Positions 32,430 through 43,400 of a DNA stretch of 64,000 nucleotides are shown piece by piece. The notes under the pieces are model-generated. The model was not told the DNA's origin. It saw only the letters and a list, made by a program, of their open reading frames with translations, and ran no database searches. This DNA comes from Blasia pusilla (taxonomy: Eukaryota > Marchantiophyta > Marchantiopsida > Blasiales): assembly GCA_050084515.1 (NCBI GenBank), contig CM114273.1:35898001-35962000 (forward strand), given 5' to 3'. Numbering within the stretch: position 1 is the first letter of the stretch; each line of letters opens with the position of its first letter. Both the position numbers and the translations under genes were made by a program.

Positions 32430-33630
32430 AAAAATGTAATTACAACTTACTCTAGGTTCAATATTGGTGGCGCGGCATGCATACTCGGGTACTCGAGTTT
32501 ATGGCCAGATGTATGGTATGTGACAGAGTGCGAGCATCCTTCAATGATCCCACTACGTAGTTACATCCTTTGCCGATTATGGATTTAGGTTATCGGTGGA
32601 GATTAGACTTCGCGGGACCTTTGCCATTGATGGGGCGTCATCATAGGTATGTGTTGGTCATGGTGGAGCATTTCTCCAAGTGGATAGAGTTGGTGGCACT
32701 ACCGGACAAGGTGAGCAAGGGAATAGCTTATGCGTTTCTAGATCGTGTGCTTAGTCACTTTGGTGCACCGAAGGAGGTGTTGACTGACCACGGTACCGAG
32801 TTCATGGGAGCGTTTCAGGCCTTGTGTGATTAGGCATTGATAGATCACCTCACCACGTGCAGAGATGGGTTGGCGGAGAGAGAAGTACAGACAATGAAGA
32901 GAGGATTGGGCAAGTATGGCTTGCAACGGGGACAATTGAGGGAGTGGGACTGACAGTTGCCATGGTTGGCTATGGGTTATCGCTTTAGTTGATAGGCATC
33001 CTTGGCGTTATTTTCACCGTACTTTTTGCTCTTTGGGAGAGAGCCACATTTACCTGCAGCTATTTGATGTGACATGGCGGAGGTGTTAGATCTTGAGATC
33101 TAGATATGTGGGTACAAGCATGTTCTCAGAGGGCAGAGATTTTTTGTAGAGTTATGCATATGGCCTTTGAGAACTTAGCTATTGCTCAACATAGGGATAC
33201 ATTGAGGTACGCGACCATTTGTGGAAGAGATTATCATCCAGGGATTAGGAGGTTTCATCCTAGAGATTACATGTATTTACAGCAGGTGGCACCCACAACG
33301 CTAGATGTCAGTACAGGGCGCACGATCCTACGTGTGTGCAAGGTATTACCCATCGGAGTCCTCATGTTGAAGGGACGGGATGGTATGGTTTGGAAGGATC
33401 ATGCGCGTAATTGTGCGCCATGTCGTCTTCCAAACATGGACGGGACAGTGGATCCGAGCTTGGTAGTGGTACTGTCAGGCTTGAGATGTATGTTGTGTGG
33501 ATCTGCGAGGGGTGCAGCCACCATGTTGGTATATGATGGTTGTTCTCGAGGGTGGCATATGTCATGTCTGACCCCCCCCTCTTGATGTAGTTCCCATGGG
33601 ACGATGGATGTGTCCGAGATGTGTATAGGG
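32430..33630 (+). pseudogene. H2 integrase core, C-terminus and PHD finger
   Basis: VQYWWRGMHTRV, C-MV-C with both Cys, LDFAGPLPLMGRHHRYV (first Asp), ALPDKVSKG, LTDHGTEF (second Asp). HPQAD is then deleted before GLAERE, followed by FENLAIAQHRDTLRYATI, FHPRDYMYLQQVAPTTLDV and the PHD finger (33487-33628). In the finger the third Cys is Tyr (VYDGC), a frameshift lies in the PPL loop, and the end is GRWMCPRCV. Several stops are present. Confidence 0.83.
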
Positions 33631-34042
33631 TAGTAGGTCATGTCATGAAGATGTGATCTTTTCTATCTGGAGTTAGGGGGATCCAACTGCCAGCTAGGCG
33701 GGCGGTTGTGTGATCTCCATGTGTATGTATGAGTTGATTTCTGTACATGTGTGGATCTACCCGTGTGTGGGGAAGATCGGTGTCGTGTGGTGTGGATGTG
33801 ACCAGCGATGTATGTTGTGTAGCGATATGTATACGCACGACAATTGTCACATCTAAGTAGCCGATAGGGTGAGATCTATCGTGGATAGGGCATAGGACCC
33901 AACGGACTGTCTTGAGTGTAGCTTTTTCCTGAGGTGTTGGATGAGGTTGAGGATAGATTCGTTGTGTCAGGAATATCATTTCTGACAATTTTCCTGTTGA
34001 GGTCTTTCACAACCGGGTGACTTGTTGAGCAGGTCATCTGCC

Positions 34043-34112
34043 CCTGGTAACCTGTGCGCTCAGGTTACCAGGAGGATAGCTATTTTTAGGGGAAGAGCCT
34101 TTTGGCTCTTCC
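34043..34112 (+). repeat. two perfect hairpins upstream of the H2 TATA box
   Basis: CCTGGTAACCTG-TGCGCT-CAGGTTACCAGG (34043-34072, 12-bp arms) and GGAAGAGCC-TTTT-GGCTCTTCC (34091-34112, 9-bp arms). Both lie in the promoter half of repeat B. Confidence 0.9.
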
Positions 34113-34118
34113 CAACCC

Positions 34119-34152
34119 TATATAAGAGAGGAAGATGGCTTTCCCAAGCCAT
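34119..34152 (+). promoter_or_regulatory. H2 TATA box and start-site hairpin
   Basis: TATATAAG at 34119-34126, followed by ATGGCTT-TCCC-AAGCCAT (34135-34152). The hairpin sits where E2 has its self-priming hairpin but has a different sequence, as expected if structure, not sequence, is kept. The matching priming site is lost with the 5' end of H2. Confidence 0.55.
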
Positions 34153-34504
34153 ATTTCTCATGTTGGGCTGTTGGAGTACCACTCTTGCTCGTGTGTGTGA
34201 TTTAAGAGTAGGTGCTAGCGTTTGGATTCCTTGATAGCACAGGGTGGACGAGGCTCGAAATGCCGATGTAGATTGAGGAGTGGAGTTTTAGGCCGGATAT
34301 GCCATTTTTACTACTCTTTATTTTTGTTGTGTGATTTCCATGTATATGTATGAGTAGATTTTTGTATATGTGTGGATCTATCCGTGTGTGGGGAAGATAG
34401 GTGTTGTGTGGTGTGGATGTGACCAGCCATGTATGTTGTGTAGCGATGTGTATGCGAATGACATTTTTTTGCAAAAAGAAGAAGGAATTACTATGACTTA
34501 TCAA

Positions 34505-36090
34505 GAAACACATCTTAGGTCGTGTTGTGGGATGGTTTCATGTGGTTGAGTTTCAAAAGAGAGGTTTACCACATGTCGTGGTTATTATTTTGATTATTGT
34601 GGCACAAGAGGACAAACCACAAACTTCATTGGATTTTGATGCCATTTTATCAGCCGAGATCGCCAATCCAATCAGTTATCCGAGACTACATTCAACTGTA
34701 GCTAATTGTATGATTCATGATCCATCTGGATTTATAAATCAGAATGCCCCATGCATGGAAAAAATAACAAAAAAATGTACCAAAGGTTATCCAAAGCCTT
34801 TTGCAATGGTAACTTCTAAGAGTAAAGATGGCTATCCTATCTATCGAAGGTACTATAGGCGATGATATATTACAATATTATACAAATAATTCTATGTGTG
34901 CTAAAAGAGTGATTGGTATATCCTTTCTGTGAATTTTTTGCTTTTTTACTACTATTAATAATACATGTGGATGATTTTACAAGTTGGATAATGAAGAAAA
35001 GGTAGTGAAGCGTGATCAAAGTTTGGATAATCGATGGGTTGTACCATATAATCCTATGTTGTGTGTCGTATTCAATTTTCATATCAATCTTGAGACCATT
35101 AATAGTATCTCAGAAATGAAGTATTTCTACAAACATGTATATAGGGGATCCGATGCAGTATCATTTTAGGTGTCAATAGACTTAGATAGTTCAACAACAA
35201 TGCAAGTTATTGATGAAAAAACACAATATCTTGATGCCAGGTTCTAAGTATATTCTCATATTTTTTCCAAAAAAAGTAAGTGAATTAAATAGTAAGACTC
35301 ATGAGTTAATTTGTTTTTTTTTTGGTTTTGTTACGTAGATATATTTCTGCATCTGAAGCATATTGGCAACTTTCCAATTTTTCCTTGCACTCGAAACAAC
35401 CAATTATTGTTAGATTAGCGCTTCATCTTCCATAGGGACACATGGTGTATTTTAATGATGGTGAGTCAATAGAAGAAATTTTGCAAAGAAGTTGGGAGAC
35501 CACTCGCACTCAATGGTTTGCAGCAAATCGTTCTAATCCATCTGCGAAAGACTATTCATATTTGTAATTTTGTCCATATTATTGGTGGAATAAAATGAAG
35601 TGGCAACGTCGCAAACAAAAACAAAATGGATGTGGTCGTCCAATTGGTTGTTTATATCTCACTCATCCAAGTAAAGAGAATATTCTCTCTATCTCCAATA
35701 GTTCCTTATCACAACATAAAATAAAATCAAATATGTATTAGTTTCAAGACTAACCAAATGAATTATTCTTATAGGGGATGGAGAACACCATTGGTTACGA
35801 TTAGTTCTTCGTCATGTTAGAGGGGCCCCATGATATGAATTTTTTAGAACAGTAAATGGAGTGTTATATCCAATCTTCAAGGAAGTTGCTTTTAAATTGG
35901 GACTTCTAGAGGATGACATGGAAGTATTCTCTTGCTTTCGAGAAGCCTCACAAATACGTAGAGGTTACTCACTTTGTAATCTCTTTGCTATTATTCTACC
36001 ATTTAACACACCCGCTAAGCCTACTGCCTTATGGGACCAATTTTTGGATATTCTTACTGAAGATCTCTTATACAAGAAACGAGAGGTAAG
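34505..36090 (+). pseudogene. Helitron Rep (HUH) domain and following region
   Basis: VEFQKRGLPHVVVIILI is the Rep HUH block, but the second His (normally HxH) is Val, so nicking should be lost. Then come DAILSAEIANP, MIHDPSGF, PCMEKITKKCTKGYPKPF, DGYPIYRR, DNRWVVPYNPMLC, HINLETINSISEMKYFYKH, ISASEAYWQLSNFSLHS, HMVYFNDGE and FKEVAFKLGLLEDDMEV, all in the order found in plant Helitron transposases. Stops and shifts occur between blocks. Confidence 0.82.
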
Positions 36091-36189
36091 AAACGGTGTC
36101 AACATCAAATTTTTCCTTTAAAGTCTCTTATTTATGTTTTCTTTTTGCAAATTTGATGACATACTATTTCTTTTGTGTGTGTAGAATAT

Positions 36190-37830
36190 ATGACTTCCTA
36201 ATCATCAATAATGCACTTTTGGAGATTCATTATCATTTGCAAGATCAAGGCAAGAGATTGTCTGATTTTCTTGATATGCCTCAACCAATCTTGGGGGGAG
36301 GTGGTTCTTTATGTTCCCGTTTGGAGGAGGAGGAATTATCACACGACCGAGATGAGTTAATTGAGCGAGTTAATCATGGAGAGTTACCTCTAAATGAGGG
36401 GCAACGAGTTGTTTGGGATTCTATTCATGATGAATTGGAAAAGATTAGAGATGATGCACAACCTTCACCAACATTATTCTTCATTGATGGTCCAGATGGA
36501 ATAACGAAGACATTCTTATACAATCTTCTCTTAGCTAGCGTTAGAAGTACACTGTCAGGGAGTATAGCTTTAGGTGTTGCATCATCAAGGATAGACGCTT
36601 TATTATTGGATGGAGGACGCATAACTCACTTAGTCTTCAAAGATTCCGATCAATCTTGATGAGAGTTCCACGTGAAGGATATTGGTTAATAGTGATGTGG
36701 CACATATTATTAGAAAAGCCATGCTCATTATATGGGATGTGGCTTCTATGACTCATCGACATGCCTTAGAGGTTGTTAATCGTACCCTAAAAGATATCAT
36801 CGGAGTCGTCTCTCCAAATTTGAGAGATTTTCCGTTTGGAGGAATTTTATCGTATTTAGTGGTGAGTTTTGCCAAATCCTCTTGGTTATTTGGCGTGGAG
36901 ATTGTCCAAAAATTGTACAAGCCAATTTGAAGAGATCCCATTTGTAGTCTTATGTGAGAGTGATGAAGCTTACAACTAATATGAGAGTTCAAACTTTGGA
37001 AGGACATGAACGTCTCCAACAAAAAGATTTTGCTAATTGGTTATTGAAGGTGGGAGATGGACGTGTACTGACACATGTACACCATGATCTAGGTGATGAT
37101 GTTATTTAAGTACGGCTTGATATGGTGACAATAACGAAAAGCATACATGATCTTATTGATATCATATATAGGGATGATCCTTTGAGATTCTCAAATATCA
37201 AAATTTGGAGAGATACCACTATTTTGACACTAAAAAATAGAGATGTGGATACTATTAATGAAGAAGTTATGTCAAGATTCAATGGAGAGGATAGTATACT
37301 TTGTATTTTTTTTTTCATTTAGGTTATAAGTATGACATTAAGTGTATTTTTCTTAACAAATTTTTTTATATGTCATGTTTGTAGGAATGTATTTACCTTA
37401 GCGCTGAGTTGATTTTTTATGACGGGACGAGTAATATTTATCCAAGAGAATTCTTGATTACATGTGTTTTTCAATATTGCCTCCACATCCATATTTCTTA
37501 AAAACATGATTGGTGCACCAATCATGTATTGAAGAAATATGAGTGGCTCAAACGGGCAAGCGAATGGGACACGATTGGTTGTTCGTGGGTTAAAGCAACA
37601 TGTCATTGATGTGGAAATCATTATAGGGAGTAATATTGGAGATCGAATTTTCATTCCGCGTATTTGATTAATTGCATCATATTCGGGTTTCCTTTTCACT
37701 TATGGAGATATCAATTCCCTATCCGGCCTGCTTTTGCTTTGAAAATTAATAAAAAATCTCAAGGTAAAACCTTAAAAAAAATATTTGGGATGTACTTGCC
37801 GATGTCAATATATGTGGCACTCTCATGAAT
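36190..37830 (+). pseudogene. Helitron Pif1-like helicase domain
   Basis: LNEGQRVVWDSI, LFFIDGPDGITKTFLYNLL (Walker A degraded: G-PGGTGKT has become GPDGITKT), SGSIALGVASSRIDALLLDGG, IIWDVASMTHRHALEVVNRT (Walker B-like), FANWLLKVGDGR, KNRDVDTINEEV, CNGTRLVVRGLKQHV, FIPRI, and remnants of the final SQG-TL and YVALS blocks to about 37830. It would unwind DNA during rolling-circle transposition. Confidence 0.8.
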
Positions 37831-38049
37831 AGATTTAAGGAGTTCGATTCGTATTACCATTGGAGACGATACATATGACAAGGAGTTAAATATTTACACA
37901 TGCAATGTAGTATATAAAGGGATTTTATCATGAATTTTATACTATTTTTAAGATTTCAATCTTTTGGACCAAATACATTGCGACAACATTTTTTTATTCA
38001 TGAATTTCCGGAGATTTTTTAAACTTTATATTTAAAAAATTAATAAGTG

Positions 38050-38072
38050 CATAGCATGGGCATTCTTACTAG
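38050..38072 (+). repeat. Helitron 3' terminus
   Basis: Short foldback (TGCATAGCATG) followed about 8 nt later by CTAG at the element end and T as the first flanking base. This matches the CTRR-end rule and A/T insertion of plant Helitrons. Confidence 0.55.
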
Positions 38073-40196
38073 TTATTTTTACCACCGACTTCATGTGAAT
38101 TTTGTCCTCCTATTAATTTTTTCTGGTTAATAAACCAATTACATTTGGTACCCCACTATAACAATACACTAGTCTACATTTTTTTACCCATGATTTTAAT
38201 CTACCTCTGTTCACTCTAATTCCGGCCACCTAGTCCAATTCAGCACCAATATTTTTCTACGCAACTTAGTGCCGCATACTTGTTGCCACGTGTCAAAAGG
38301 AGGAATATATAGATTTGTAATTAAATTTCATTTTCTCTTCTGAAATAAATAACCTCCTTCCAGTTATAGTAGAGGTATTTGCCCATTGACCTCGCTACGG
38401 ACAGGGATGGTTCGACGGTTCGACGGTATCACGGTATCACCACCTGTGCACAGATCCGTAAACCCTATCGATGCGCGTACTGCTGGTACGGTGGAGCCGT
38501 CTACTAGGCATGAGCGGCAGCGGATGAATCTTCTTCTGTGACTGAAACGTGTCATGTCCACAGTTTCTAATCCTTTTCAGCCACGTAAACGCGTGGCTGA
38601 AGATATCTGGCAACCTTCCATGGTGAGAATCGAAATAAGAACCCTCGCAATAGAGCCAGAAAGAACGGGTACTTTCGCGCTAACAAGACCTCGGTTTCCG
38701 CGTCGGTCCTCTGGAGTAAACGTGGTTGTCGCAAGCGTTGGGCAGTCCAAGATTTAAAGGCCTTCCGGAAGTACGTCTACTACGTCTGACAAAATAACCA
38801 AGTGGGGAGTCTGGAGACATGATGAAGGGCGGAACGGAGATTGAATCAAAGGAATCTTACCTTACCGTTTAGCTATGAAATTTTTACCCTTCCAGTTCTC
38901 CATGGCAAAGAACAGAGAAATCTCCGTTTGCATTTCCCGTAGAAAAATGCTTATGCAGATACCGGCCATTGACAATAGACGCCGGCGAGGCCAAGTAACA
39001 ATATTTCAGGAAGTATAATATTTAAACAGTTAAAAAAAACGAAAGATGACGCATCGACGACAGAACTTGTTTGGAAATCCACCGCAATAGGTGTACTTAT
39101 GCCAGTGATTATGGTTGCGTCTGTGTACCAAGGGAAGAGGGGCAGGGCAGTATGGAACCAAACACATTCCCTTATGGAATGGCGTGACACAGTCGCCCCC
39201 AAAAGTTCGTCCCGAAGTCCGATCAACTAAACCGTCCCCGGAACCAGGTCACAGTCGGCGGTTGCAGCCCGTTAAAGTGAGAATGATGGAAAACCCATCG
39301 GAAGTAGAGGGAAAGGGGAGGGTGTAGCCCTGGTATGACCGCGTCACACAAGGGCAAGCATCCTTGTGGGGAATGTTGTAGTTAAGAGTACTTGAAATCC
39401 AAGATTGGTGAAAGTAAGAGTTTTCCACCACGTGATACTACACGTCGACGACGGAGGGACCAGATGGAAACGAAAAATAATATAGAATACAGTATGTGGC
39501 CATTGTATGAACTAAAAACCATAATTCTCACATTCACGGGTGGCTCTAAGAAGACAGCTACCGCTCTATTCATGATGTCCGCGAGCTCTCTGTACATGGT
39601 AGCCAAGCCCGTGGGAGAGCAGTCATTGGGCTTTGTTCATTCAAGATATTTGTTCATCCTTGAGCATCTTGTTCGCATATGAGAGAGATTTGTAGTGCTG
39701 ACGAAGGCATTGCATCGGGAAAGGGGAGGCTGATGAAGTGCGGAACTTGATAGACGAACGCATTGGACCACGGTGATGGACTTGCAGTGATCCTCCCACT
39801 GATCGATGGCCATTAACAACATTCAAATATAGAAGGAACTTCGAAGGGAAAGACGGATTGCTGGTGAGTAGTTCACCTTTTCTTCTATGCAAGAATTCGT
39901 CAGTATTTGTTTCAGGACACATAGATGCGCAAACCAACTCCTCTTAAGCTTGTTTCCCTGCGAAGTAATAATGAGGTTGTGTCGAAGAAGATTCACAGAA
40001 GAAATAGTGAGCAGAGTGTTTTAGGAAAACTACACCATTTCCTGAGTAAACATTACTGAATCCGATTCTCCGATAGCGAGAGTTCAGTGCGGCCTTCATT
40101 CATTTTCACCAACATTCACTTTACTCAAGATTCTCTAATGGTGTAGGTAACTTTTCAGAAGTCGAACCGGAAAGACATCACAGCAACGATCGATCA
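38073..40196. other. unassigned DNA with small foldbacks
   Basis: No gene supported. A perfect hairpin TTCAGCCACG-TAAACG-CGTGGCTGAA lies at 38576-38601. Two tandem 8-bp duplications (TTCGACGG twice, then TATCACGG and a second TATCAC) lie at 38410-38441. Confidence 0.5.
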
Positions 40197-40453
40197 ATGG
40201 ACCCGACCTGGGCGACTCTAACCGACGCGTTTAATGAGCTAGATGTGGAGCGAACAGGATTAGCCATATGTTATGCACTCTCTAGGAGGCTTCAACAAGG
40301 CGATGGATTGCAAAGGTAAAAGCACTGTCTCCTTGTCCATTCAGCTCGCCTGTCGTATGATGTAAGGCGATTGTTTCATTTGTTGTCCTAGTGAGGAATG
40401 GCAGCTGCCGTTGGATTGGATTCAGTTTTTAACAAGCATGTTATATTCTCCAC
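40197..40453 (+). CDS. candidate host exon pair, unknown protein
   Basis: An ATG at 40197 opens 39 codons ending Q-R at AAAG|GTAAAAG (exon 1 40197-40315). A 76-bp GT...TTGTCCTAG interval (40316-40391) would join in frame to SEEWQLPLDWIQFLTSML (exon 2 40392-40453), which ends at CCAC|GTAAGA, a good donor. I could not place a third exon. The protein is not recognised. The support is two well-formed splice donors plus a frame that stays open across the join. Confidence 0.3.
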
Positions 40454-43400
40454 GTAAGATTTTGTGCGTGTACAATCTTACAATCTTTAGAACATGATAC
40501 ACAGTTTTTCATAGAATTTGTCTGACTTGTGAACAATTTCCAGCCTCGTAATCTTTTCCTTTAGATTTAACACAAAGACCAGTCTAAGATTCTAGATCGT
40601 AGATGCTGGATCCATCCGATCATGATATTTCGAAGCACAAAGATTTTTATGACATCAGGAATGGCCTAGAGTCTCCACGAAACTGCATATCATCAACTTA
40701 CTTTGAAAACGCCTGTACGAACTTTCTGTGAGGCCTGGACTATCTGTGGATTGGTTCGGCCCTTACACATGGAGATATTTCCCGATAAGTAACATGTGAA
40801 CACAACATATATGCTAATATCTCATGCCACGCCTCCTTAGTATTTGAACTTTATATGAATATTCTATTGCGAGGTGCCATTATAGCACCTCGGGCGGACA
40901 CGATCGAGAAATAGCCTTCGATGTTCAACCTTTATGATTTTTTTCAAGATATTTGTTTTATCTAGTTTTATTAGAATAAGTCATTTCACTCTAACCCTTT
41001 CTATTTCCAGCCAATTATTACATCTCCATGTCCACATATTAGTTCTATATGTCCTTAAGTTAGTTCTAAGTGAACATAAGAACTTCCAATTGCTAAAATA
41101 ATATTATCTGCGTTTTGAAAATTTACATCTTCATCCGCTGCTAGACGATTTTTAGTACCCTTAAGAAGACCACGTGTGGGTTTTCTGGCTCAACAGACAC
41201 GTCTTTTCCTGGAAGTGACGTGACAGATAACCGACATTTGCCGGGTTCGTATAGATACCGGCCGCTACAGTGGGAAGAAAACAAACATGAGCGTTGTACT
41301 ACGTCCGTTTGCGTTTGTGTGGAAGGTAGCTAGTTACCCAAGAAACTAGGACCTATGGGCTTGCTGTGTGCCATGCAAGCCAGTTAGAGTGTCGAACCAC
41401 AAAGTTCGGAGGGAGTATGAATATTGCTTCTCGATGCGCCGAAAGTGGTTCAAAGGCAGGTTGGCCACTGGGTTGCTACGCTAGTTCATTCGATGGTCGA
41501 AGAGGAAGCAGAAATGATAGTTTACTGTAATGCCGACTACCTCCAGAAGTTCTTTAGGACGGATTTATCTCTCGGAGTGCTATAAACTTCTGTGTACACC
41601 CATTTGTATTAGCGCCGACATATATCATCTTACCATAGACCTCCACTCTCCCGATCACATTCATCCCTTCGTTCTCTCGATACACAACTTTCACGGGGTT
41701 CCAGATTACCGTGGCGTTCAACACACGATGACTTGATGAAGTCAGAACAGTTCAGGATTCAAATGAAGTGAACATTATAAATCCGCTTACAAACTCTCAC
41801 AATCATAGATCTACCGCGGAATCGTACATGCCAACAGCTCAAGTGAAGTCGGAGAAGGTAAAAGAATTGAAAATTACTTTCTGTATGTGGCTGTCAGGAG
41901 TACAGGATGGCCAGGAAAAGGGTTCCACTGTCTACGGCTTCGTCAATTACCAGTAATAATTAACGAGTTCTGTTTCTCTCAGATAATGTGAATTCATTGA
42001 ATTAGAGAATTTCCCACCTGTCATGTGGAACAGTTAGGACTTTCTTCAGTTTCCTCTCGACCCATTCCAGTCACTTGCAGTTTACACCCGGCACTCGAGG
42101 TCTATAGAATCTTGGGCCTTCAGACCGGCAGAAACTGGACTGTCACATATTTCTTTCATGAATAGCCTTGATAATTCGGGATGGTTTTCACAAACAATAA
42201 ACAAATGGAAACGTCAATAGTGCATCTGAATCCGTTGACCCACGCACAAACCGGTACTTATAATCCGACGACTTAAATGGCTTTGAGCGGACCTACGGAT
42301 TGACTTGTCTGGAACTCAGGTACGTTGAAGCTCCTCTCACCAACCACTCGAAGTGATGTTCATGTATCTTTTCATTTGAATAAATAACAAATGTAGAAGC
42401 ATGTGGTTGCAAGGTTTTTCTAATGAACCAGGTGATGTAAATATCGATCGGGAAGGCTGAAGTGAATTTCATAGTGGGCTACAACTTGGTGATCTTCGTC
42501 CCTTCTAATGTTCACAGCAGAGAAATGCTTTGCTCCTCCAGATATGCACTAAGATCCCATGGCCACTTTGGATCTTTTCCTATTTTCTTACAAAGTACGT
42601 ATGTCTCAATCTCAATCTTCAATTCATGCTATGAAAATTTGGCATTGTGTACACATTGGTGATTGATAATTATGAATGCATGTCAGTCCGTCGTGAGTGC
42701 TTACTTTGCGTTCAAAAATGCCTGCAATCCTGTCAAACTTGTACTCCAACTCTCAGCTGTACCCTTACGGTTTACAACCGAGGAGGAGAACGAGTTTAGA
42801 ACTGGTCGTATTGCTTCACGACATGCTCATTAGCTGTTGAAACTTCGTATGAGAAGCTCTAATAGTCTGCCTAGTCTGGTTCTATACAGAGTTCTTTTCC
42901 GTAATTAAAAATTTCTTCTTGGAATAGCGGAGGAAAAACCAGTTAACCTTTCGTCAGTATTTTTAGAATCACCCTTCATGAGATGTAGGTTCATATTAAA
43001 AGTTTCTAATCTGGTATCTGGAGAAAAAATATTGGGTTTGTGAAATTTCTACGGGAAAAAAAACGGAAAATTCATCGATAGCAGTTGGGACGTAGCTATT
43101 TTTCCGTGTTATTTGTTCTCGAATTTCTGTGTGCATGTTGTATATGCAGATCACTCTAATCTAATCTGTGAGTATTTCTATGCTCTACGACTTTTATACA
43201 GATTTAGAAAAGAGAATATGTGGCTCCGAAATCTTTCTAGTCTCTCCACCCTTACCAGGCAGCTCTGTACACGTCTGTTTCAATTTTTTGACACTTGTCG
43301 GCTTGCTTCTTTTATTTAGCCTGTGTGGCCCTGACTATTGGTGGCAGTAATAAAAACCGAAATATCTGGGAATATAACTACGAGTTCTACTTCCCTTTTA

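Larger units (their letters stand above)
29606..34463 (+). mobile_element. H2: 5'-truncated copy, diverged subfamily
   Basis: Plus strand from the RT palm (29606) through RNase H, integrase (interrupted by an unrelated insert at about 31153-32428), PHD finger and A-B-A' (33705-34463). Its repeats differ in sequence and length from E2 and E3 (A 138 bp, B about 481 bp), but the layout is the same. E3 sits at its left edge inside RT; H2 itself ends inside a Helitron Rep frame. Confidence 0.82.
33705..34463 (+). repeat. H2 3' terminal block A-B-A'
   Basis: A 33705-33842 (138 bp), spacer AT, B 33845-34325, A' 34326-34463 (138 bp, no indel against A). The A/B junction is GACA-AT-TGTC, again a palindrome. 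A purine-leaning GCTAGGCGGGCG precedes A. A shares CAGCGATGTATGTTGT and the GCACGACA tail with E3, whereas B has no obvious similarity. Confidence 0.85.
34464..38072 (+). mobile_element. Helitron remnant, 5'-truncated, interrupted by H2
   Basis: Rep and Pif1-like helicase pieces (34500-37830) are followed by a Helitron-type 3' end: GTGCATAGCATGGGCATTCTTA then CTAG with T after it (38069-38073). Small introns or gaps separate the blocks. The 5' part is not in the window to the right of H2. Confidence 0.8.

Noticed and set aside
13934-34463. DIRS/Ngaro element with tyrosine recombinase, suggested by split repeats
   Set aside because: No tyrosine recombinase motifs were seen; a DDE integrase is present in all copies and E2 has a target duplication, which such elements lack.
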